64,000 nucleotides of DNA, from positions 1,478,631 through 1,542,630 of the forward strand of contig NC_134033.1 of NCBI RefSeq assembly GCF_964204645.1. The letters are read 5' to 3'. The DNA is from Tubulanus polymorphus. Lineage: Eukaryota > Nemertea > Palaeonemertea > Tubulaniformes > Tubulanidae. The position numbers and the translations under genes are program-made. The notes beneath the pieces are model-generated. The model was given only the letters and a program-made list of their open reading frames with translations, did no database searches and had not been told where the DNA came from. Shown here piece after piece: positions 33,001 through 45,000 of the stretch. The stretch's first letter is position 1. Every line of letters begins with the position of its first letter.

Positions 33001-36000
33001 AGTGAGGATCCACCAGGTGTCGCTAATGTGCAGTAGGACATCAACTACTGCGGCAAAAGGGGTTCCACAAGTGAGGATCCAGCATGCATTATTCACGCCA
33101 TCTGGTGGCGTATGCTGGCACCCATAACTGGTGTAGAAAACCACGACGATATCATGTTCCGCATTTGGTCTGAAATTGGCCACTTATTTTCACCCATCAA
33201 TTTCATGCCGAATTCCCGAAATAAAGCGTTAACGTTGTGTCGTTATCGCGCATCTGACACCGTGTGCACGGGCTCGCGCGCACAATTATATCACACGCAT
33301 GAATAGTTGCTAGGCGACCGTAAACAATGAGTCATAGGGTGGAGCTGGCGCACACAGCTGTCAGTGAACTCAATGTACTGAATGTTCATTTCAAACTGCT
33401 GAAGGCAATTCCTGGAATTCACGAATTAAGAATAACCGTTATTTCCTAGAAAAACATGATTTTTGTAACGGAACAAATCTTTTTGCTTTATTTTGTAGAA
33501 TTTACAATAGAAATTCGAGGTAATTTCTGAAAACGACGTGTTTTTGATGTCCATATCGTTCGTTGGTTCTATTTTTCGATGATTGATTGTGTAGTTTTTG
33601 ATGATCTATTCGTTTTGATGTTTTTCGATGATTTCGTCGTATTAATTTTTCGATGATTTTGTTGTTGTAATTTCCGATGATTTCGAGGTTTTCGATGATT
33701 TCGATGTTTTTGATGATTTTAACGTAATTGGATGTTTTGATTTTTCGAGGATTTTAATTTTTTGATGTATTTCGACGATTTTGATGTATTTCGATGGTTT
33801 TAATGTTTTGATTTTCGAGGATTTCAATTTTTTGATGTATTTCAATGATTTTGTTGTTTTGATTTTTCGAGGATTTCGATGATTTCACCGATTGTTGTCA
33901 GGATGATTGTATTTATCGCAATTGATTGGATTTTGAATTATTTTCTCGCTTTTTCCCTTAAACAAATGAAAATCATCAGTTTTTAACGTATCTTCTAGAC
34001 AGGTTTGGAAACAGTTTGTTTTACTCAAAAACAAATAAGTAACGAATAATTGGAATAAGGGGTTAAAATTGGTTTCCCCATCCATCGCGCCCCAGTTCAA
34101 CCCTAGACCCACATAACCCCCTGATCCGACCCTCATTCTATAGGTGATTATGCACTATAGATGATTCTAAAATCAATAGGTTATGAGGAGTCGCCATTAA
34201 GAAAATCAAAAATCAAAATGACAATTTATCTGCAGCATCTCTGCAGGTCCAGACTGAGACTCCGCCCATATTCATGTGTCAATCAAATTGAAATCTTTAT
34301 TAAGACAATATTTCTGATATATTTCTGATTTTTATTTCTGATATATTTCTGATATTTATTTCTGATATTTATTTCTGATATTTTCAGCGTTGATGAAATC
34401 GATGTTGGATTTGTGATAATAGTCGACAGGCGCCGAGACAAATGGAGCTCCGTTAAAACGATACTCTATAAAATAGCGGTAACTACTCATTCACTGTTCT
34501 CGGGGTAGATGATGTCATAGGGGGATGTATGGAGGGAGCCATCATTTGTGAGATCATTCCTATAGACAATTCGATGATGTCATTGGGGGATTCATGGAGA
34601 CATCTTTCTGAAATTTTCTATAGGCCCTGCTTCAAATCATTTGTTTATTTGATGATGTCATAGGGGGTAGTTATAATGGCAGCCATCTTTTCGAGACGTC
34701 TATTCCTGGACAATTTGAAGATGTCATAGGGGGAGTTATGGTGGCAGCCATCTTAACTGTAATGGACTATAGACAGAAATCGCTCTGTTATTTGATGATG
34801 TCATAGGGGGAGTTATGCTGGCAGCCATCTTGGACGTCGACAATATCAAATTCGCCCTACGTTTCCGTTCTGATATTACGAATTATCTAAGCAGTGGTTG
34901 CCATGGTGATTAAGTTTCAATTATTGCGAGCCACGACTTAGTAATCATTCAACCGCATCAAAATGAGGCTCTTCCCTGGGACAGACGGACTGACAGACGG
35001 ATGTTCATATCTCTGTCATAAACCCATCAATCATTAATAATACCGCCGTTACCATGGCAACTCGACAGGGTTATTAATTTTTCAGCGATGTCGGTTTTCA
35101 TCTCGGTAAAATATGATTTACCGAAAACCGAAAATAATGATTTAGCAGTAATAGAATCGAGGGCGGCCAACCTGGCAATCAGGGGAAACTTAGCGAAATT
35201 TGGTTAAGATTTCTAGATCGCGCGTGAAATTAAACAGTTTCTGTCTATTGTCTTAACCCTTTCAGTGCTGACTAGTTAATACTTTATAGTGCTGGAGATA
35301 ATTTGAAAATTTTGAGAAATCTAGTGTGTTGAATAACGGGAATACCACTATAGTGTGTCTACACCGCGGCGCGGTGTATCGTTAGTTACCAGTATTTCAC
35401 TATGTTTGGCAGGTGCTGCCATCTTTCAATAGAGATAAAAACTAATTACTAATTCCGTCAATACACCGCAGTGCGGTGTACTAGCAAAATCTATCAATGA
35501 TTCATACACCGCACTGAAAGGGTTAAGTATTTGAATGTGTTAATTGATTGGATTCTTTAAAGATTGAGACAGGGAAAATAACACGTTCGTATCAGGGAAT
35601 AGTCAGGGTGAAAGCAAGTCAAATTAAGGTGGCTCACCCCGAATTCGCCACCGACACACGAGATCACCCTATGACATCATCAGTACCGGTATTCGCTATC
35701 GTTTAAAAAAAGATTCTAATAATTCTGTTCTTTATTTTTTTTTTTCAGGGATTTTTCCCGGCTGATTTACACATGGTTTTCATACTGCGGCCGAAAGGTT
35801 TTTTCCAACGAGCAATTTCCGACATGGGTTACAAAATGGTGAAAGATGAATATAAATTCCAGGTCAGTTGACGAAATACTTTTGATATTTCTTACTCCTA
35901 TTCATCCTGCTAAACGACCGATCCCAGGCTCCGACTGCGGCGGAATTTATCGGCCCCACCAAGATGAAACGGGATCTCTGTCACTCCTCGATACCTTGAA

Positions 36001-39000
36001 TGCAAAATGCTTTTAAAAATGCTTGAAAATCCTTTAATTTGAGTAGAATGTTAAAACTGCTTTAAACCTCCATCAATTTTGAGAAATAGACGATTAGAAA
36101 TGTGTTGTACAGTTACCTACTCCTGAATAGGTACAGTCGAGCCCTGGGCTCGGTTTCATAGATGTGGAAGAAAGATTTTACCTGGGAACTATTTTGAAAT
36201 TTGTCAGTTATAACCATAGTTTCTGATTGTTGCTACGGCGGTTGTCACCCAGATTGATGATTTACCCCTAGGGATAACTTTGATACTCAGTCTATGAAAC
36301 CGGGCCCAGATTGATGATTTACCCCTAGGGATAACTTTGATACTCAGTCTATGAAACCGGGCCCTGGATTTTTTTTAACCCAATCAAGAAGTTACCGAAT
36401 TTAAAAGCTAAGTTTAGGTAACTAGGGACCCTGTGCCGAGTCTACTGTATATGAGGCCATCCCAAATTAATTGTCTGTTTGCCGTAACGCGGACTCAAAT
36501 TTTCGGGATGAGTCCGTGGGTAGAAATGTTTTTTTGCAAGATTTTAGGGCAAAAAACAAATTCATCACCTTTTTTATATGGAAATAATATCATCGAGAAA
36601 AATTCATTTCGATGAATCCCCAAAAAAAATTTTCACTCGGTACGTTTGAAGTCGGGTCGGTCGGGTTACGGCAAACAGACCATCATTTTGGGATTAATTA
36701 ATGAATTAATTTACTAATTAATTTATTTTCTGATCTCGTAGGTCGTGATGTGTAATAACGCGGAGGAGCTACACGAGTATATCGACGTGTGCGAACTGAC
36801 AGACGACTTCGGAGGATCAATTCACTACAACCACGAACAATGGGTTCAACACAGAGCTGTACGTTCTTTCACCCTATGACGTCATCCATAGAATTCATCT
36901 ATAGATCCTAGTAGTAGTAAACATGGCTGCCTTCGTAAATCCCCCTATAACATCATCAAATTACTGACTTAGGAAATGATTAGCAGTTGAGATAAACCCC
37001 CTATGATATCATCAAATTCGTAAAGACAACTAACATGAATCCACCTATGACATCATCAAACTGTAATAATGTCTCTTGGATGGATTTTATAATTGGTTGA
37101 TGTCAAAGGAGGCGTTTGCAAAGGTTGCCATCTCATTTGACGTTAATTAATTTTTTTTTCTAAATTTTCAGGCGATCGAAAAGTTTTCGTCGAACATGAA
37201 CGACATTTGTAAAACAATGCAGGAATTCATAACTCAACTGCAGGAGACGGAGATGCCGAACGATACTCCCGGAACGCAGGAGCTGATCAGAGATCACAAC
37301 GCTCAGCGTAAAGAGGTTCAGGAGGACTTACAGAGCGCCGTCGATCACGGGGAGTCGTTATTGAACTGTATTCGTAGTCTCGACGACTGGGCAGACGCTG
37401 CAACAGTGACAGACGCATCGGCAGCAGCAGCAGCAGCTGAGGCGTCGCGGTCAAATAATCTAGTTCATATTATAGCTGTAGAAAGGTTAATAATTCTCTC
37501 TACTCTCTCTATCTTACTCTCTTTGTCTCCCCACTCTCTCTCCTCTCCTCCCTCTCTCCTCCCCCTCTTTCCTCTCTCCTCACTCTCTCCGCTCTCTCCT
37601 CTCACTCTTCCCTCCTCTCACTCTCCCCTCCTCTCAGCCTTCCTTCTCTCAGGGTGGCGCCACTGACCTGGAAAACCTGGAAAACTCAGGGAATCAGAAA
37701 CTCTGGGAATCAAAAAAAAAGCTTAAAAATTCTGGAAAACTCGACAATTTGACAAATTTTACCAAAAACCTGGAAAACTCAAGGAATTCAGACCATTTTA
37801 TTGACCGTGTGTTTCTTTATCAATACGTGATTCAATGAAAAATGATTGAATTGTAAACATCTAAATTTCTCTGATTCACTCTCAGAGGGGATTTGTAGAT
37901 GGCAGATTTGTGGTGGCTGCCCTGTTCTTTCTCTTTTCTCCCGCTCAGCGTAGAACCACCATATAGAAAAAAATGTTGATAAAATATATTGAATGTCTTT
38001 AGTGGGTTCAGGCAGCATAGATTTTATATTTTTAGGTTATTGGAACAGTTGACCGAAACCATGGACAACTTTGACGATTTTTGGAGTAAACACGAAAAGA
38101 AGCTCGGACAATGTTTACAACTGAGGAAATTTGAGGAAGATTTTAGACAGGTATGAAAAATAGAAATACATTGAGTGAGGGGCTACAGTTGCTGAAAAGT
38201 TGATAAAAGTTTATCTGCGGATGGTCGACATAGTGACAATTTAAAGTTCATATAGTTCATCGATAGATTCAAACATCAACAATAACCGTGGAATTATAGG
38301 TCCAGAACTGTGTCACTGGTTCCAGCAACTGTGGACTGGATCCAGTAACTGTGGAACTGAATCCAGTAACTGTGGAACTTGGTCCAGTAACTGTGGAACT
38401 GAATCCAGCAACTGTGGAACTGGATCCATGAGCTGTGTAACTGGATCCAGAACTGTGGAACTGGATCCAGAACTGTGGAACTGGATCCAGCAACTGTGGA
38501 ACTGGATCCAGAACTATAGAACTGGTTCCAGCAACTGTGGAACTGGATCCAGCAACTGTGGAACTGGATCCAGCAACTGTGGAACTGGATCCAGTTACTG
38601 TGGAACTGCATTCAGTTACTGAAACTGGACTGCAGTTGGTGAAAAGTTGGTAAGAGTCATCAGTGGATAATCAGAAGTGACAAGCAAAAGTTCATTGTTG
38701 ATATCGTTTTTATCCGATGGTTATCTTTAACCAACTTTCCAGCAACTGCAGCCCCTGATCTTTGATTTGAAATTTTACTTTTATCCGAACTGTTTAAAAT
38801 GTGCCCGATTTCGTCGTCCGTAGATTCAATACATGATGGATAAATATCTGGATGAGTTGGAGCACATGACCGAGGCGGGAGAGACGCTCCAACGCGTCGA
38901 GACGTTGCTCCAACGAGTCGAACAGATCCGCGACGAGACGACCGAAGCGATCGAGAAAGCGGATGAACTGATCGAAAATGGAGAGAAGTTCATCGGAGAG

Positions 39001-42000
39001 GATTACTACGCCGTCGACTGCATCCGACCGAAGTGTATGGAACTGAAACGAATGCGAGATCAGCGTCGAGAATTACTCGACGGCAGACGTAAAACTCTCG
39101 AGACGAGTTACGAGTTACAAACTCGTATCGATAAAGTAAGTAAAAACTCAATCTCCAGTGCATAGTCATGGCTTAGACTTAAAACCAGTCTAAGACTTAC
39201 TTAGTTCTTTAGCCAATCTAACAACTTAAGACCAGTCTATGCTCATTTTAGTTCTTTAGCCAATCTAACAACTTAAGACCAGTCTAAGCTCATTTTGGTT
39301 CTATAACCAATCTAACAACTTAAGACCAGTCTATGCTCATTTTAGTTCTATAGCCAATCTAACAACTTAAGACCAGTCTATGCTCATTTTAGTTCTTTAG
39401 CCAATCTAACAACTTAAGACCAGTCTAAGCTCATTTTGGTTCTATAACCAATCTAACAACTTAAGACCAGTCTATGCTCATTTTAGTTCTTTAGCCAATC
39501 TAACAACTTAAGACCAGTCTAAGCTCATTTTGGTTCTATAGCTAATCTAACAACTTAAGACCAGTCTAAACTCTTTTGGTTCTATAACCAATCTAACAAC
39601 TTAAGACCAGTCTAAGCTCATTTTAGTTCTATAACCGATCTAACAACTTGAGACCAGTCTAAGCTCATTTTAGTTCTATAGCCAATCTAACAACTTAAGA
39701 CCAGTCTAAGCTCATCTTAGTTCTATAACCAATCTAATAACTTAAGACCAGTCTAAACTCATTTTAGTTCTATAAACAATCTAACAACTTAAGACCAGTC
39801 TAAGCTCATTTAAGTTCTATAACCAATCTAACAACTTAAGATTTAGGACCACATTTGGACTTAAGTCACCACCGTGCAACTAGCCCCTGTAAGCTCCATT
39901 CAGGGGCCGGTTTCACGATCGAGGCTTATATTCTAGGTCAACTCAAAGCGATGTCTGAGTTTGATAGTAGACTGTAAAGTCCAATAGCTGAAAATCCAGG
40001 TCGGCCATTCACCAGAATTTCCTTTTCTTTAAGAATGTCTGGAGAATATCCGGGAAAGTATTTTGAGATTGCTAGATCGCGCGTAAAATTAAACAGTTTG
40101 CGTCTATTTCTTATGTATTTGTGATTAATTGATCAGATTCTTAGCAGATCAAGTCAGAGAAAACAACGTGTATATCAGGGAATAGTCTGGGGAAAAGCGA
40201 GTCAAATGAAATCGGCCACCTTGAAGAGGTTTTAGAGTTCATTTCGATTTTATTTTTGCAGGCTAGTCAATGGTGCACGCATGGAGTTGATCTCCTGGCA
40301 ACGCAACAGATCGAAAACATCCAGACAGAAGACGGCGCTAAAGCGGCGATTGCGGATATCGAAACGTTTCTCGTGACGGTTAAAGATTTGAAATTGAACA
40401 ATCCGAAAGAATTTCGCAATCAATTCGAGCACATCCTTACTTCTGATACGCGGGTAAGTTTAATACGGAACCAATATTATTGATTCTGTAGGTTCATCAC
40501 TGGTTTAATCTTTTGTACAGAAAACGTGTTGTAGCTGCTATGCAGCTATATTGAATATCTTGTTTATTTTCAAACAGAAAACCCGTTATTGCTGCTTTTG
40601 AATAACTTGTTTATTTTTTAAAGGAACTTCATAATCTTTTCGTTCTCTTATAGTCCATGATCAACTGATTTAGAAATTAACAGAAAACCTGCAATGGCTG
40701 CTTTGCAGCTATATTGAATATCTTTCGAACAGAAAACCTGTTATTGCTGCTTTTGAATAACTTGTTTATTATTGAAAGGAACTTCATAATCTTTTCGTTC
40801 TCTTAAAGTCGATGATTCAACTGATTTTGATTTCATGATTTCAAACGAACAGAAAACCTGCAATGGCTGCTTTGCAGCTATATTGAATGTTTCATTATTT
40901 TCTGTTCTCCCACAGTCGACGGTTCAACAGGTTTTAAAACGAATCGACGACGTTCGAAACATGTGCGAGAAACGTCGCGACAGTTTGCGCCGCGTGGCGG
41001 ATAAACCACCGCGCCCTGTTCAGGCCGTCATACCGAAACCGTCGTCGGTGGCGACGCCGTCACCGCGTAAACACAAAACCACACCGACAAAATCGCCATC
41101 CGATCTCGATTTGAGGAGGCGTAAACATCTGTCGGATTCGAATAAGAAATCTCGAAGTCTCGATCATCGTAAGGTAAGAAAATTTCGACTCGAATAAGCT
41201 TACCCTGGTTATAATGGGGACTCTACATTCGACTGTGGCAATCGAGGATTCCACTTGTGGCAATCGAGGATCCTCCAGGTGTCGCTAGTGTGTATTCAGA
41301 CAACAAATTCTCAGATTCAAATTAAAATCTTTCCCTTATTTCTCAAATTCTGTGAATGATGATCAGTAAAATTTACCCTATATACGAACCTAAAGATCAT
41401 CTGTGTTTATCAAGAGCAGTGATTTGCCTTATTTCTGATGAGGGAGGCTGAAAATCTAGATGAAAGTTCATCGAAAATGAACTAGATTTTGACAGGGATG
41501 TCGCACTGATACGCACGCCATCTAGTGGGACAGCTTGTGGCGCAAAGTCCTCATCGTAGCCAATTTGGATGCCTGTGAAATTAAGAAAACTTAAAGAAAC
41601 AAGGATAATTCAAGGCTTTGTGATCTTCTGGGTCATTTTTGTTGGAAGGTAGCTGACTAACTACTAGCGACACCTGATGGATCCTAACTTGCCACGGTAT
41701 CAATGTGTGTTTCAGATTCGTTTGGAAGTTGTGAAAGTTGACGATAATGACAGTAGTACGTCTGTCGACAGCGAGGGGGAGCTGCCGTACTTGTCTATGA
41801 TATCGGGCAGTAAATCGCAAGGCAGTTTGATCGAAATGGATTCACTTCACGCTAAACGAGGGTATGTTAGTCTGCTCGCCCACTGTTAGATCCGTCTGCT
41901 CATGGAGAGTAGAGATCGCCCTCTGCATTTAAAACTACGTACTAAAATATTTGAAAATCATGCGCCGTGTCATTAAGTAAACAGGATATACTCTAAACAT

Positions 42001-45000
42001 TATAAACATGAAATTTTGTATTCCTGAAGATAGATGACTATTATTAAGATATACCAGTAGTTGAAACATTGAAATAAATTACCTCAAGGAAACATTTTGG
42101 GCGCATTTTTTTCTGCATTTTTTTTTGATTTTTTGGTCTTGAGTTGTTAGATTACCGGTAGCTTTAGAACTTCAAATTGGTCCTCAGCTGGTCCTAAATC
42201 TAAGCCATGGATATTCAACTGGCCCGTGAACTCAATTCGGGTCTAATTTAGTCAGTTCCAAATATTTCTAAGTCGCTAATAACTTCAAAATGATGAAGGT
42301 CATGGTGCAGGGAAAGTTACAAGTATTTATCTCGATATTTTGTTTTCAGGTTGGTAATGCGAGAGTTGATAGAGACCGAACGTCTTTACGTATCTGAGTT
42401 AAACAGTATCATTGTTGGATACCTGCATCAGTTACACAGTACCGAGATGAAACACGTCGTGCCAGACGCGTTGAAGGCGAAATCTTCGATACTGTTCGGT
42501 AACCTCGAGGAAATCTACGCCTTCCATTCCAAGTGAGTTTAATTCACGCGATGAAGTTGACCAGTTGAAATTGTGGCTCGGAAAATCTGAAATTTCGATT
42601 TGGAGACAAATTGTCGATTTCTGAATTAGCCCAGTTCCTCAGGTGTCAGTGTAAGGTTGACTCAGGTTGAAACTAATTCATTATCGATAGTTTTTGGTCT
42701 AGTAACTGTGGAACCTAGTCCAGATCTTTGGAACTTGGTCCAGTAACTGTTGAACTGGCTCCATAATTGTGGAACTGTCCTGTCCTGTGGCATGGTGGAT
42801 AAGGTGTTTGACTCACAACTGAGAGGTTGAGGGTTCGAATCCTAGTGAAACCATGCATTCAGGCAGGACACATATCAGTGTTCGTCGACTCACTGATTAA
42901 AAAAAGAAGACGCTGTGGGACAATGCCCAACTACGGGTCCTCCACATTACTCTAAAGAAGAAAAGAAGAAGAAGAACTGGGTTCAGTAACTGTTGAACTG
43001 AGTTCATAACTGTGGAACTGGGTTCAGTAACTGTTGAACTGAGTTCATAACTGTGGAACTGGGTTCAGTAACTGTTGAACTGAGTTCATAACTGTGGAAC
43101 TGGGTCCAAAAGTTTGGAACTGGATCCATAACCGTGGAACTGGCTACAGAACTATGAACCAGTAACTGTGGAACTGGTGCCAGTAAATGTGCAACTGTTT
43201 ATTCTGTAATTGTTTCACTTATTTCAGTATATTTCTGCGCGATTTAGAGAACTGTATCGACACGCCTTCCCTGGTCGGACAATGTTTCATAGACAGGGTA
43301 AATTATAAACTCGTGAATTGTGTAACTGAATCCTGGGACTGGAACTCATTTCATTTTGTCGATTTTCTTACAGAAAGGCGAGTTTCAAATCTATAGTAAA
43401 TACTGCCAGAATAAAACTCATTCGGACGGACTGCGAAAACTCATCGGTGACAATCACGAGTTCTTCAAAGAATGTCAGAAGAAACTGGGACATCGTTTAC
43501 CGCTGAGTGCTTACCTGCTGAAACCGGTTCAACGGATAACTAAATACCAACTACTACTCAAGGTATAGTTATGATTCCTCAAGCTTGGTTTAGTTTTAAG
43601 GCTGGTCCAGTTGATTTCATGATTCCAGAAGGCCGATCTAACAATCTTAGTCCAGTCTCTTGTTTTTCTACTAGGATAAGATTTGTCTTTCTAAAACCGA
43701 TTTCAATTCTGGAAACAACCTGATTTTAGTGTACGTCTGCTGCTAGTACACAAGGTCGTGTACGTCTGCTGCTAGTACACAAGGTCGTGTACGTCTGCTG
43801 CTAGTACACAAGGTCGTGTACGTCTGCTGCTAGTACACAAGGTCGTGTACGTCTGCTGCTAGTACACAAGGTCGTGTACGTCTGCTGCTAGTACACAAGG
43901 TCGTGTTGTTTGATGAAGTTGCGTTGATTATTTCAGGAGATGTATAAATACACTCAGAATGATATCGGTAACGAGGAACTAGAGGAGGCCGTCGACGCGA
44001 TGTTAGAGGTTTTACGTTACGTCAATGACATCATGCACAGCGTCGCCATCACCGGATTCAAGGTAGGAATAATTAAACGCAGAAATTAGAATTATCGCCG
44101 AGTGCTCACAAGGACCATTAGTTAGAACTCAGTGGTCAGTTTTATAGACTTATTGTCCGTTTTATAGACTAGTGGTCAGTAGGTTCATTTTGTAGTGGTC
44201 AGTTTGTTAGACCAATGGTAGTTAATTTTTAGAGACCAGTGGTCAGTTAAATATATACACCAGTGGTCAATCAGTTGGTCATCTTCCATAGACCAGTAGT
44301 CAGTAAGTTTTATAGACCAGTGGTCAGTCAGTTTAATAGACCAGTGGTCAGTAAGTTGTATAGACCAGTGGTCAGTTAGTTCTATAGACCAGTGGTCAGT
44401 CAATTTTATAGACCAGTGGTCAGTCAGTTTTATAGACCAGTGGTCAGTAAGTTGGATAGACCAGTGGTCAGTAAGTTGTAACACAAGTGACAAATCCAAC
44501 ACAAGTAATGATTATTCTCTTATTTTATTTTCAGGGTAATTTCGATGATTTGGGTAAATTTCTGATGCAAGGCCCGTTCAACGTGTGGGTCGAACGTAAG
44601 GATACGAAACTGAAGGATATGTATTCGCGTTTCACCGGTAAACCGATGCATCGTAACGTGTTCCTCTACGAGCGCGGAATTCTACTGTGTAAAAAACACG
44701 AAGATCCAAATCATATCGAAAAGGCGACGTATATATATAAAAACATGCTGAAGGTGAGAGAAATGTTTTATCGTCCTGGACGAGAGGTCAACACCTCAAT
44801 CTAAAACTAATCTTAGATCTTAATACAGGGGCCTGTTGCACTGTTGTGACTTAAGTCCAAAAGTAGTCTTAAATCTTAAGACTGGTCTTCAGTTGTTAGA
44901 GTGGCCATAGAACTAACTTGGTCTTAGACTGGTACTAAGTCTAAGCCACGACTATGCAACCGGCCCCTAGTCTTAAGTTACTAGATTGGCTATAGAACCA

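Noticed and set aside
44185-44502. LTDHWSIK-repeat frame, minus strand
   Set aside because: 24-bp intron repeat, a multiple of three, antisense to the RhoGEF.
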